Origin: Antarcticibacterium flavum
GTDB taxonomy: Bacteria; Bacteroidota; Bacteroidia; Flavobacteriales; Flavobacteriaceae
Direction of reading: 5' to 3'
DNA length: 64,000 bases
Assembly (NCBI RefSeq): GCF_006159205.1
Contig: NZ_CP040812.1
Span: 620,001-684,000, forward strand
Position 1 is the stretch's first letter. Every line of letters begins with the position of its first letter. The notes under the pieces are model-generated. The model had not been told where the DNA came from. It did not search any database and worked only from the letters and a program-made list of their open reading frames with translations. The position numbers and the translations under genes are program-made. Shown here piece by piece: positions 54,214 to 63,775 of the stretch.

Positions 54214-54738
54214 ATGGAGGAAACTCAAAAAATATGGGATACCTATAAGGACGAGCTCTATTTCTTTATTCTGAAAAGAGTGAAGGAACCCGGAGATGCC
54301 GGTGATATCTTTCAGAACACTTTCCTGAAGATCCACAGGAACCTTGAACGGCTTAAGGATCATTCTAAAATCAGGGCATGGGCTTACAGTATTGCACGTA
54401 ATGAGATCGCGAATTTCTTTGATAAGGAATCGTTGTATGTAGAAAAGACAGGTATAAAACATCCCGGCGAAACTGAAATTTATGAGGAAGTATGTTGTTT
54501 TGACCGGTTCATAAATGAGTTGCCCGGCATTTACAAGGAGGCCATAGAATTGGTATACATCTGCGGAAAAAAACAACAGGAAGCGGCAGATACCCTGGAA
54601 ATAAGCCTGGCAAATCTCAAGGCCAGGGTGAGGCGGGCAAAGGAGTTGTTAAAGCAAAAATTCAATGAATGCTGCAAATATGAAATTGATGAGCATGGAG
54701 ATCTTGTTGGCGAATCAAATTGTGCAAAATGTGAATAG
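54214..54738 (+). CDS. sigZ: SigZ-like RNA polymerase sigma factor (ECF type)
   Basis: Seen: 174 codons from the ATG at 54214. The sigma-70 region 2 is 'IWDTYKDELYFFILKRVKEPGDAGDIFQNTFLKIHRNL...IRAWAYSIARNEIANFF' and region 4 is 'LPGIYKEAIELVYICGKKQQEAADTLEISLANLKARVRRAKELLK'. The C-terminal ~25 residues carry four Cys in two pairs ('NECCKYEIDEHGDLVGESNCAKCE'), which could bind metal or form disulfides. It resembles the SigZ group. No anti-sigma gene is adjacent. Inference: metal- or redox-responsive control, given the Cys-rich peptide just upstream. Confidence 0.88.
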   Translation: MEETQKIWDTYKDELYFFILKRVKEPGDAGDIFQNTFLKIHRNLERLKDHSKIRAWAYSIARNEIANFFDKESLYVEKTGIKHPGETEIYEEVCCFDRFINELPGIYKEAIELVYICGKKQQEAADTLEISLANLKARVRRAKELLKQKFNECCKYEIDEHGDLVGESNCAKCE

Positions 54739-54850
54739 AAGTCCCCTGCCCCCGATGAGGAATTATTAAACCTGAAGATTTTAGGACCTGTTGGAACCGG
54801 TGAGAGTTAAGAGGTGAGAACAGCTCTATAAAACCTTCAGGGATAAAAAA

Positions 54851-54875
54851 CGGCCCCATTACGGGGCCGCCTGGT
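54851..54875 (-). terminator. Intrinsic terminator of the 713-aa gene
   Basis: Stem CGGCCCC (54851-54857) / GGGGCCG (54863-54869); on the minus strand it is followed by a T-run (the A-run at 54845-54850). It lies just past the stop at 54877. Confidence 0.85.
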
Positions 54876-54876
54876 T

Positions 54877-57018
54877 TTAATTTTTGAAATTAAGGGAATT
54901 CACTGCCTCCCCTACTGCTCTTCCAACCTCTTCCCCAACATCTACCGAGATTTCATAATTTAATCCGCTATGGGTTCGACTTAGTTTTACGTCATCTATT
55001 AAAGCATCCAATGAGTCATAATAGAAGATTCCAAATAAATCTTCCTGGGTGGTATCTTCAAGAGCATAATCCTCCCCAAAGAAATCCTCAAGAACTTCAA
55101 TTGTTGCAGCCGCCACACTAGTGGCTATTGCAGGATAGGAAGGATGTGGTGGTGTAGGGTAAATACTATTCCAGGTAGCATGACCTAAAACCTCCTGAAT
55201 GTAGGTATTGGGCCATAACAGGGTATATTCATATTTAGCATTCATAGTAGCTATAATAGCATCAAAAATTGCAATTCCCTGTTTTGCTAAAAGTACAGAA
55301 GCCTCTGCAAGATTCAGGTTTTCACTTTCAATAAGATCTGCAGTCAGTTTAGTAACATGGGTAGGGCCGTTAAGCTTTGTCCCTGGGGTATCCCTCCATG
55401 CTGCAATAATTCGTTGATCCTCATCAGTTAAATTCTGGCTTATTTCATAGATCAATTCATTCATTTGATAGAATTGAGATTCGGGATCTTCAGAATAAGC
55501 AGGTGGTGGGCCGGGCAAAACGCTTGCTGCAATATTTGTTATAAAGGATCTTGCACCTCCCAGGCAGGCGCCTGCCGGTTGTGCAGGTAGGGTGGGCACC
55601 CACGTACCGGGAGCTTCGGCTGGAACATAAGGGTCGCAGACTGCGAAAAGATTATCTGTGGTGCTCCAGTTGTGAACCTGGTTTGCTACCTGCTGTCCAA
55701 AAGCAATAGACCGTTGTAATTTTTCCTCAGAAACCATTGCCATAAAATCCTCATTAAAAGAAGCTTCCATTTCATCTATAGCCGCGAGATTGGAAGGCTG
55801 AGGAAAATCCTGTAGTATGTTTCTTGCCAATTGCGCAAGAGCCGCATTTGCACTGGCCGGCCAGTAAAGGTCGTCCCTGTTACCTTCGAACTCAATGTTT
55901 TCTCCACTTAACTGAGGAAACACAGACTGGTAAGACGACATTCCGGGAACCACTGCTTCATAAAGGGCGAGTCCGGAATAGGCAAAGTGCTTGGCACTTT
56001 GAGGATTGAAATAGGTAGTCCTGTGCATCTCAACGACCAGGTCCATCCAGGTAGTGACAAACCCGGAATCAAACTGCGCGGTATTCTCCATATCGCATCC
56101 AAACCTAATATGCTCGTATTCAACAGCATTCTCACCATCAAAATTAGCCTCAATATCATCCCGGCTCAGGGTTCCTGTTATAACGGTATTATCAACATCG
56201 CCGTAGACGCCTGGCCAGTCGAGCAAAGTGATCTCATAATAGATATAGTCTTCATTGCCGGCATAGGAAGCTATGTTTGGCAAGGCAATACATAAGGGCT
56301 GGGCTGCAGGATCTTCACCCTGGGTGGAGACGCTGTTTTCCAGGCCTGAATATAAAAGTGTACCGCTGTCATCACTTCCAAGCCAGATATCTACTGAATA
56401 ATAACCGGGGAAATGCCTGCCGGTATCATTACAATAATTTGCAAAAAAACAAAATTCATAGGCTTCGGTTGGATTAAGTTCAAAGAATAAATAACCATAT
56501 TCATTTACATCCCGGTCATCGTAACAAATTACAGGCACATCTACATATTTCTTAACCCCTGCGCTTGGTTCAATTGTAAGAGGTAAGGGATTTTCGACGA
56601 AGGCGGCCAGGGCCCCACCCCTCGGTGCCAGCCAGATAAGACCGCCGGCGGCATTATAAACTGCAAAATGGTCCAGAGTATATGTTCTCGGTTCCAGTTC
56701 AAGTTCCGGAACCTCTTCAGTAAAGATCTGCCCTGTTACCAGGTCTATTCGGAACGGGTTACCGGCAGCTCCAACAATCTCATTTTCACCCTGTAAAAGG
56801 ATGACCTGAACATAGGAAGGCTCATCATTGGTACAGGCAGGCAAATCCATTATCTCCTGTTTATTTGCTGCCCTGTTGGCCAACAAATCGTTCAATACCG
56901 CACCAAAGGAAATGGTAGCTTTCTCATTACTCACGTGAGTTTTGTCCTCTTCACTACAGGAGATAGCCAATAAACCCATGAATACAAAACACAATGAAAA
57001 CTTATGTAAATTTTTCAT
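54877..57018 (-). CDS. Modular lipoprotein: shared N-terminal domain plus degenerate vanadium-haloperoxidase (PAP2) domain
   Basis: Seen: 713 codons with a lipobox ('LLAISCSEED'). Residues ~25-315 are the domain also found at 33638 and 39689. Residues ~325-713 follow the vanadium-dependent haloperoxidase fold ('AYSGLALYEAVVPGMSSYQ', 'ASANAALAQLARNIL', 'RSIAFGQQVANQV', 'PPHPSYPAIATSVAAA', 'LSRTHSGLNYEISVDVGEEVG'). The motif expected as YPSxHA reads YPAIAT, and GxHY reads GLNY, so both active-site His are missing. It is probably not an active haloperoxidase or phosphatase; a binding role is inferred. Confidence 0.85.
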   Translation of the reverse strand: MKNLHKFSLCFVFMGLLAISCSEEDKTHVSNEKATISFGAVLNDLLANRAANKQEIMDLPACTNDEPSYVQVILLQGENEIVGAAGNPFRIDLVTGQIFTEEVPELELEPRTYTLDHFAVYNAAGGLIWLAPRGGALAAFVENPLPLTIEPSAGVKKYVDVPVICYDDRDVNEYGYLFFELNPTEAYEFCFFANYCNDTGRHFPGYYSVDIWLGSDDSGTLLYSGLENSVSTQGEDPAAQPLCIALPNIASYAGNEDYIYYEITLLDWPGVYGDVDNTVITGTLSRDDIEANFDGENAVEYEHIRFGCDMENTAQFDSGFVTTWMDLVVEMHRTTYFNPQSAKHFAYSGLALYEAVVPGMSSYQSVFPQLSGENIEFEGNRDDLYWPASANAALAQLARNILQDFPQPSNLAAIDEMEASFNEDFMAMVSEEKLQRSIAFGQQVANQVHNWSTTDNLFAVCDPYVPAEAPGTWVPTLPAQPAGACLGGARSFITNIAASVLPGPPPAYSEDPESQFYQMNELIYEISQNLTDEDQRIIAAWRDTPGTKLNGPTHVTKLTADLIESENLNLAEASVLLAKQGIAIFDAIIATMNAKYEYTLLWPNTYIQEVLGHATWNSIYPTPPHPSYPAIATSVAAATIEVLEDFFGEDYALEDTTQEDLFGIFYYDSLDALIDDVKLSRTHSGLNYEISVDVGEEVGRAVGEAVNSLNFKN

Positions 57019-57387
57019 GATACATTAATTGAATAAAGTTGCTTTTGAACTATAGAAAGATAAAAGGGGACTTTTTACAATGGCGGAGGGTAAAGATTGT
57101 AAAAATGAAGATCAAATAATCTGGGGTTAAATCATCTTCGAAGAATAATTGAAATTAGCATTAAAATCCTGGCTGAAACATAGGTGTTTTCCCTTAAAAA
57201 CAACTAAAACCAACTTCCCTAAAGTATTCTCAACGGGGAAGAAACTCACCTAATCTGAATGGACGGGAGTGCCTGTTCCAGAGATCAAGAGACCCGGAGC
57301 AGCTACAGGTAACTTTTGGAGGTACCTTATGGTCGTGCTTTTTCCTGAAGCTCTCTCCTGCCAGAAAATAGCATAACAAGGGATAAT
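57019..57387. other. Intergenic region
   Basis: I see no gene, RNA or clear repeat in these ~370 bases. The promoter of the 713-aa gene should be near 57020-57100. Confidence 0.4.
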
Positions 57388-59115
57388 CTATTTTATACGT
57401 GAGGATTCTATAGCAACATCTGCAGTGGCCCAGGATTCTTTCAACTGGGATTCCAATTGCCTCACTTTGTCGGGGTTGTCCATCTTTTGGTAAGCCAGTT
57501 TCATCCCGTGCTGCGCCCAGCCATTTCTTGGCAAAACCTTTAAATCATCCTCGAAGGTTTTAATGGCATCGGCAAAATGCCCGGCTTCTATTTGTACTGC
57601 TCCTAAATTATGGCGTACAGAGAAAAACCAGTCTGGTGGTTCCTGAAAGTTAAGTCCGTCTTCCAGTGCCACAGTTTCATTAAGAAGATCTATACTCTCC
57701 TCATAATTTCCTTCAGAAGCAAGGATCTCGGCTTTTAAAATATTACTGGCAATATCCACAATTGTTTGCATAGAATTAATTTCCCAGATCGTCATATCTT
57801 TCAGGCGTTCATCCGCTGCAAGGATCTGCAGGGTGTTTAACTCAGTTTTTGCCTTCTGCGTATCTTTTTTCCCCAGGTAAGCCATACCACGTGCGTAATG
57901 GGAAATTGCCATTGGGTACAAAAGGGAATCCTCCAAACTTCTGGCAAGGATCTTATCCCACTCACCAAACTTTACCTCTACAAAATATGGAATCATGTAA
58001 TAGTGCTGCAGGGTTGACCACCCCGGTTCCTTCATAATATCGGGATGAATACGCTCTGCAAGCTTATTGGCCCCCATTAAGGCCCAGTCGCTGTTACCTT
58101 CCAGGGTTGCGGTAGCTGCGAGAAAATGATAATTATGCGGATAATAAACCAGGGGATATGCCCCCTGGGCATGGCAGGCGGTGATATAGGCACTGTCTAC
58201 TTCAACAGCCCTTAGATTGGCCAGGCTTCCTTTGTGATAATCTCCGGTTTGTATATAGGTATGGGACGGCATATGTATGAGATGCCCGGCACCGGGAACC
58301 AGGCCCTCGTCAAATTTCCTGGCACTTAAAAGGCCCCGCTCCGGTGTCTTTGAAGCTTCAGTAGCATGAATATAAAAATGATGGGCACCCGGATGGTCGG
58401 GATACTCTTTCATCACATTTTCCAGCAAGGTGATCACCTTGGGGGTCCATTCTTTCGGGTTGCCCTCGTTATCATAAAGGTTCCAGGGATAAAGGTTCAT
58501 TACAGATTCTGCATACAGTGCTGCTATTTCCGGATCATTATTATATTTCTTATAAAGGTCTTCCATAGCCTGGGAATACACAACGTCAAGTTGCCGGAGA
58601 TCTTCAACAGGTTCTGCCACGTACCGTTGCGCCAGGGCATTTATCAAATCCCTATCCTTATTTGTCGCATTATCTGAAACTTTGATAGCAGTCTGTATGG
58701 CTTCATATGCTCTTTCATAATTATCTGGTTCCATCCCGGCGTTATAATTTGGCCCCAGCACATAGGCAAAACCCCAATGGCACATAGCACATTCGGGGTC
58801 CAGTTTTGTTGCATAATAGAACGATCTCGCTGCCTCGGCATGATTAAAACCATAGGACAGCACCAGGCCCTGATTGAAATATTCCTGAGCTTTGGAATTG
58901 CCGGTGGTAATTGGATAATTAAGGACATCAAGGCCGTCAAGCAAAGGTGCAATATTGTCTTTTCGATACCATTCAATATCTACAGTAGGTGGTGCACAGG
59001 AGTATTTGGAACTTACTTTTGCCTGGTTCACAACATCTTCTTCCGCCGGTTGGTTATTTTTACAAGAGAAAAATAAAAACGGCAACATCATCAAAATCAA
59101 ACTTACATTTTTCAT
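57388..59115 (-). CDS. TPR-repeat lipoprotein with one CxxCH motif
   Basis: Seen: 575 codons with a lipobox ('LPFLFFSCKNN'). The mature part is helical with TPR-like repeats ('AQEYFNQGLVLSYGFNHAEAARSFYYATKLDPE', 'NLGAVQIEAGHFADAIKTFEDDLKVLP'). 'CAMCHWG' at ~110 matches a c-type heme site, but nothing else looks like a cytochrome. Another conserved block is 'HPGAHHFYIHATEAS'. Likely periplasmic and membrane-anchored, in protein interaction. Heme binding is possible but unproven. Confidence 0.85.
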   Translation of the reverse strand: MKNVSLILMMLPFLFFSCKNNQPAEEDVVNQAKVSSKYSCAPPTVDIEWYRKDNIAPLLDGLDVLNYPITTGNSKAQEYFNQGLVLSYGFNHAEAARSFYYATKLDPECAMCHWGFAYVLGPNYNAGMEPDNYERAYEAIQTAIKVSDNATNKDRDLINALAQRYVAEPVEDLRQLDVVYSQAMEDLYKKYNNDPEIAALYAESVMNLYPWNLYDNEGNPKEWTPKVITLLENVMKEYPDHPGAHHFYIHATEASKTPERGLLSARKFDEGLVPGAGHLIHMPSHTYIQTGDYHKGSLANLRAVEVDSAYITACHAQGAYPLVYYPHNYHFLAATATLEGNSDWALMGANKLAERIHPDIMKEPGWSTLQHYYMIPYFVEVKFGEWDKILARSLEDSLLYPMAISHYARGMAYLGKKDTQKAKTELNTLQILAADERLKDMTIWEINSMQTIVDIASNILKAEILASEGNYEESIDLLNETVALEDGLNFQEPPDWFFSVRHNLGAVQIEAGHFADAIKTFEDDLKVLPRNGWAQHGMKLAYQKMDNPDKVRQLESQLKESWATADVAIESSRIK

Positions 59116-59460
59116 AGTTCCCTGATTTGCTACTTATAAATTTAGCATAAATTGCTGACTATCAGCATCAAATAATTAATTTTAGCATTCTGTAGAAAGG
59201 GATAATTTTTCCTGGAGTGCCTATAAAAAAACACAAAATAGGAGGCCTTGCTTTTTTTACCGCATTTAACCTTTCTTTTCCGTCTTCATGGGCCGGTTGA
59301 AAATGTATGCCTTATCAGGATGCAGGGAGTTGCTTTTATCATCAAAAAATACCTGAAATCAAGTATATCAATAAACCCTTCAAGCCTCTATTTTTATAAA
59401 ATCCCTACCTGTTTACAATTCACAAGAAACCTTCTTACTAACCAACCTAAAACCTGAATT
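59116..59460. other. Divergent intergenic region
   Basis: Promoters for the TPR lipoprotein (minus) and the OMP gene (plus) must lie here. A 69-codon frame inside shows no protein-like character. Confidence 0.4.
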
Positions 59461-60144
59461 ATGAAAAAATTCATTGCAGCTGCTATTGTTATTATTTTGT
59501 TCTCATTTCCCACCACCGGTTATTCCCAGGCAAGCGAAATGGCCTCAACTCAAGATTCAAAACCTTATAAGTTAAGGCCATTTCGAATTGGAGCCAAGCT
59601 TGGCTTTCCTAACCTCGTTGGAGGAAACCTGGAATATGTGACACCTTTACTGAATAACAGGCTGGCCGTAAACCTGGATTATAGTATGATTAAATCTTCC
59701 TGGCTGGAACCTTCAAATGAAGAAAATTATAATGTTGATGATAGTGACCAGCTTCAATTAAGGTACATAGAAATAGGAATTAACTATTACTTCTTCAAAC
59801 CCGGTAAAGGTTTATATGGTTCTTTTAGCTATGGAATGATTAGGTTGGACGGAACTTTGGCCGATATGGCGCATAGTGAGGACTCGCAAAAAAGAGGTAT
59901 CGGAATGATCGACCAGGGGCATAATTCTTTTAATGTTAAGCTGGGTGCGAGGTGGGGCGGACTCTTTTATTTTCGTCCAGAAGTGGGTTATATGTTCAAT
60001 ACCCTTCCCAAATCCTTAAACGTTGATGTTGTTTTCCCTGATGGCAGCAGGGAAACCCAGACAGAGGAGTTTGAGATCGAAGCACCTTTTGATCTCCTGT
60101 TCACCGGCTTTATTGCCAATATTGGGATTGGTTTCGCTTTTTAG
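59461..60144 (+). CDS. Outer-membrane beta-barrel protein
   Basis: Seen: 227 codons with a signal peptide ('FIAAAIVIILFSFPTTGYSQ'). The rest alternates hydrophobic strands and turns ('FRIGAKLGFPNLVGGNLEYVTPLLNNRLAVNLDYSMI', 'YIEIGINYYFFKPGKGLYGSFSYGMIRLDG') and ends in an aromatic residue ('FIANIGIGFAF'), typical of BamA-inserted barrels. Probably an 8-10-strand porin-like barrel; ligand unknown. Confidence 0.85.
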   Translation: MKKFIAAAIVIILFSFPTTGYSQASEMASTQDSKPYKLRPFRIGAKLGFPNLVGGNLEYVTPLLNNRLAVNLDYSMIKSSWLEPSNEENYNVDDSDQLQLRYIEIGINYYFFKPGKGLYGSFSYGMIRLDGTLADMAHSEDSQKRGIGMIDQGHNSFNVKLGARWGGLFYFRPEVGYMFNTLPKSLNVDVVFPDGSRETQTEEFEIEAPFDLLFTGFIANIGIGFAF

Positions 60145-60216
60145 AGGAAGGTTTTCAGGTTGTTTGCTTTAAGACAAATATACCTGCATTCCGAAAATAG
60201 ATAGATCTTAGTTAAA

Positions 60217-60840
60217 TCAGCTAAAAGCCTCGATATAAGCCAGGCCTTTTGCTTTCAGGTGTGGGTTATTATATCCGAAGAAATCTATGCGGTTTTCATG
60301 CGCTGCGTCGTAATCATTGATACTGTCTCCTATAAGGCAAACCTCATCCCGATTATACTTATGCTTTTGCAGGATATCCCTTACCAGCGAGATCTTTGGC
60401 GTGGGAGAGCCTTCTATGCTATTAAAGTACCCGGAAATTCCCAGTTGTGAAGTCAGGTATCGAAGTTCATCCCCATCTGACCCCGATACGATGTGCATCT
60501 CAAAACGGGTATGTTGAGCTTCTATAAAATCCAGCACCTCAGCGATAAGATTATCTTTGGTTGTAAGTTCCTTTCTCATGATTTCTGAAAATTCCCCGGC
60601 CATCCCGGCAACTTTTTCATCATTGGTCTCCTCCTGAAGGATCTCCTCCAAAAAATACCTGAATTTCACATAGCGGGAAAGTCCGCCGTTTTGGTTATGA
60701 TACTCCAGCAGCTTTTCCACCTGTTCCTGTGGATAATTTGCCAATACCTCCCTGAAGCCCTTTTCCCTCACTTGCATAGAATCCAGGATCACCCCGTCGA
60801 AATCCCATAGGATCACTTTTTTATTTTCAAATTCTTTCAT
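60217..60840 (-). CDS. HAD-superfamily hydrolase (phosphoglycolate phosphatase-like)
   Basis: Seen: 207 codons with HAD motif I 'LWDFDGVILDS' (nucleophile Asp in DFDG), a helical cap ('REKGFREVLANYPQEQVEKLLEYHN'), motif II 'HIVSGSDGDEL', motif III Lys in 'TPKISLVRDIL' and motif IV 'CLIGDSINDYDAA'. Complete. A cytoplasmic phosphatase with unknown substrate. Confidence 0.92.
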   Translation of the reverse strand: MKEFENKKVILWDFDGVILDSMQVREKGFREVLANYPQEQVEKLLEYHNQNGGLSRYVKFRYFLEEILQEETNDEKVAGMAGEFSEIMRKELTTKDNLIAEVLDFIEAQHTRFEMHIVSGSDGDELRYLTSQLGISGYFNSIEGSPTPKISLVRDILQKHKYNRDEVCLIGDSINDYDAAHENRIDFFGYNNPHLKAKGLAYIEAFS

Positions 60841-61000
60841 TTCCTATACTTTTTGAAACTTTATCTATGTTCCTGTACCACTTCACTTTATTTAAAAATC
60901 TCCCTAATTATCTGTAAATTTAAGGGAAAGAAAAAGATTGTGTCAATATGAGAATTAATCTATTCCCTCCCCGGATAATTTATTAAAGAATTCAATTTCT

Positions 61001-63691
61001 ATGGAAAAGGCTTCACAAACTTCCACCGGCCCCACCTGGCACGCGCTAACTGTGGAGGAAATCAAAGAGCGCTTAGGCACCGATATTAAAAAAGGACTTA
61101 CCAAGGAGGAAATTTCTAATAGAAAAGAGGAGTACGGCAGGAATGAATTGCCGCAGGAGAAGAAACAATCTGAACTCATGCGGTTTTTGCTTCAGTTCAA
61201 TAATCTGCTTATATATATCCTCATCATTGCTGCTGTTATCACTGCGCTTATGGACCACTGGATAGATACCTGGGTGATCCTGCTGGTGGTGGTGCTAAAT
61301 GCTGTCATAGGCTATGTACAGGAGGGGAAGGCAGAGGAAGCCCTTGCAGGCATAAGAAATATGCTCTCGCTCCACGCTATAGTGGTGCGGGATGGAAAAC
61401 AAAAAGAGATCGAGGCGGTAGACCTGGTGCCCGGGGATGTGGTCTTATTAAAATCTGGCGACAAGGTCCCGGCAGATGTTCGCATTGTGGAGGAAAAGGA
61501 CCTGCAGGTTGAGGAATCCCCGCTTACCGGGGAAGCCCAGGCTGTAGAAAAGGACACAAAACCGGTAGATGAGAATACACTCCTGGGAGACCAGACAGGT
61601 ATGGCATTTTCCGGCACCACAATTGTTTTTGGAAAAGCCAGGGCTGTTGTGGTAGAAACCGGAGGCAGGACAGAGATTGGCAAGATCAACAAGATGGTAA
61701 GCGGGGTGCAAAAGATCACCACTCCCCTGCTACAGCAAATTGAAGACTTCAGTAAATGGCTTTCATTCGTGATACTGGGAATTACCGCTGCTTTTTTCGC
61801 TTTTGGATATTTCTTCAGGGATTATACTATTTCTGAATTATTCCTTGCATCAATAGGCCTGGTGGTAGCGGCAATTCCGGAGGGATTACCGGCCATTATG
61901 ACAATAACGCTGGCTATTGGAGTACAGCAAATGGCTAAAAGAAAGGCGATCATTAGGAAATTACCTTCCGTAGAAACCCTGGGAGCTGTTAATGTGATCT
62001 GTTCAGATAAGACAGGCACGCTTACCAGGAACGAGATGACTGCCAAAACTGTGGTCACACAAGAGAAAGTCTATAATATTGAAGGCACAGGTTATGAGCC
62101 GCGGGGAGAAATAAAAATTGAGGGAAAAGAAATCAATATCAAGGAGGACAAGGTCTTTACAAGGTTTATGCAATGTCTTCGCGCTTCCAATAATTCTGAG
62201 ATCTCGAAAAATGACGAGGGCAACTGGGAAGCTACCGGTGCCCCCACAGAGGCTGCCTTGTTAAGCTTATCTTTCAAGGCCGGTTTTGAGGAATTCACCC
62301 CCGAGCGCCTCGATACAATCCCTTTTGAGTCTTCTTATAAGTTCATGGCGACCCTTAATAAACTGGACGACCAAAAATTCATTTTCATGACCGGCGCGCC
62401 GGAACAGGTGATGAAAAAATGTTCCCATAATCTCACCGCTGATGGTAATAAAGAAATAGACCGCAAGCAATGGGAGGAGAAAATGGATGAGATCGCCTCA
62501 AGGGGGCAACGCATCCTGGGTGCTGCTTTTCGTCCTGCAGAAGAGCAGCTGAATGAAATAAACCTCCCGCTGGAGGAGAATGATTTTATATTCCTGGGAG
62601 TAATTGGGATAATTGACCCACCCAGGGAAGAGGTTGCTAAAGCCATTGAGGAATGTAAGACGGCAGGGGTCAAAGTGAAAATGATCACCGGGGACCATGC
62701 ACTCACTGCTACTGCCATAGGAAGGGAAATAGGTATTGAGGAAAGCGAGAATGCCATCACCGGCCAGGAAATTGAGGAAATGAGCGATGAGAAACTAAAA
62801 GAGATCGTTCGCAGTCACGGCATCTACGCCCGTACCACCCCCGAACACAAACTGAGACTGGTCAAGGCACTACAGGCCAACGGACTTCTTTGCGCGATGA
62901 CAGGGGATGGTGTGAATGATGCCCCGGCACTTAAAAAAGCAAATATTGGCATCGCCATGGGGATCAAGGGGACAGAGGTTTCCAAAGATGCATCTGAAAT
63001 GGTGCTGGCCGATGATAATTTTGCCACCATTGTAAATGCCATCAAGGAAGGAAGGACAGTCTATGACAATATTAAAAAGGCACTATTCTTCATTTTACCC
63101 ACCAATGGTGCCGAATCCCTGGTGCTTATGGCGGCAGTGTTCCTGGGCATCGTGATGCCCATCACCCCTGCCCAGATCCTGTGGGTAAATATGGTAACTG
63201 CCGTCACTTTGGCTCTTGCCATTTCCTTTGAACCCATGGAGAAAAATGTCATGAAAAGGCCACCCCGCCCCAATGACCAGCCCATCCTGGGCAAACATTT
63301 TGTATGGAGGATCATATTGGTTTCCCTGCTCATTGGAGCCCTTACGCTTGGTGTTTTCTATTATATGCAGGAAACGGGGCTCGACCTGGTGGGCTCCAGG
63401 ACTGTAGCGGTAAATACCCTGGTGTGCTGCCAGCTGTTCTACCTCTTCAACTGCCGAAGGATGAAAGGCCCCGCGATAAGTAAGGATTTTTTCAGGAATA
63501 AATATGTGTTCTATGCCGTGGGGGTCCTCACGCTGCTTCAGATATTCTTTGTTTACACTCCCTTTATGAACAACTTCTTCGACACCCGGCAGCTTCCGCT
63601 TATCTACTGGCTCTACCCCGGACTTGCCGGTTTGCTGGTTTTCATCATCATTGAAGCAGAAAAGTTCCTTACGAGGAAGTGGTGGAAGTGA
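61001..63691 (+). CDS. P-type cation (Ca2+-type) ATPase
   Basis: Seen: 896 codons with an N-terminal cation-ATPase domain ('WHALTVEEIKERLGTDIKKGLTKEEI') and M1-M2. The actuator domain has 'PLTGEA' and M4 has 'AIPEGLPAI'. The phosphorylation site is 'CSDKTGTLT' (Asp336), the nucleotide-binding domain follows, and the hinge is 'MTGDGVNDAPALKKANIGIAMG'. The C-terminal M5-M10 follow ('NGAESLVLMAAVFLGIVMPITPAQILWVNMVTA'). All catalytic motifs are intact. Type II family, most likely calcium export; Na+ or H+ cannot be excluded. The stop is followed directly by a heptad repeat array. Confidence 0.95.
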   Translation: MEKASQTSTGPTWHALTVEEIKERLGTDIKKGLTKEEISNRKEEYGRNELPQEKKQSELMRFLLQFNNLLIYILIIAAVITALMDHWIDTWVILLVVVLNAVIGYVQEGKAEEALAGIRNMLSLHAIVVRDGKQKEIEAVDLVPGDVVLLKSGDKVPADVRIVEEKDLQVEESPLTGEAQAVEKDTKPVDENTLLGDQTGMAFSGTTIVFGKARAVVVETGGRTEIGKINKMVSGVQKITTPLLQQIEDFSKWLSFVILGITAAFFAFGYFFRDYTISELFLASIGLVVAAIPEGLPAIMTITLAIGVQQMAKRKAIIRKLPSVETLGAVNVICSDKTGTLTRNEMTAKTVVTQEKVYNIEGTGYEPRGEIKIEGKEINIKEDKVFTRFMQCLRASNNSEISKNDEGNWEATGAPTEAALLSLSFKAGFEEFTPERLDTIPFESSYKFMATLNKLDDQKFIFMTGAPEQVMKKCSHNLTADGNKEIDRKQWEEKMDEIASRGQRILGAAFRPAEEQLNEINLPLEENDFIFLGVIGIIDPPREEVAKAIEECKTAGVKVKMITGDHALTATAIGREIGIEESENAITGQEIEEMSDEKLKEIVRSHGIYARTTPEHKLRLVKALQANGLLCAMTGDGVNDAPALKKANIGIAMGIKGTEVSKDASEMVLADDNFATIVNAIKEGRTVYDNIKKALFFILPTNGAESLVLMAAVFLGIVMPITPAQILWVNMVTAVTLALAISFEPMEKNVMKRPPRPNDQPILGKHFVWRIILVSLLIGALTLGVFYYMQETGLDLVGSRTVAVNTLVCCQLFYLFNCRRMKGPAISKDFFRNKYVFYAVGVLTLLQIFFVYTPFMNNFFDTRQLPLIYWLYPGLAGLLVFIIIEAEKFLTRKWWK

Positions 63692-63775
63692 GGTTGGTTG
63701 TCTGTTGTCGGTTGTCGGTTGTGGGTTGTGGGTTAAAAAAAGTTGTAGGTTGTAGGTTGTAGGTTGTAGGTTTGA
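63692..63775. repeat. Heptad array GGTTGTN after the P-ATPase gene
   Basis: About nine GGTTGTN units beginning right after the stop codon, interrupted once by GGTTAAAAAAAG and ending in GTTTGAAAAAAAG. Same family as 22572 and 41761. Confidence 0.9.
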
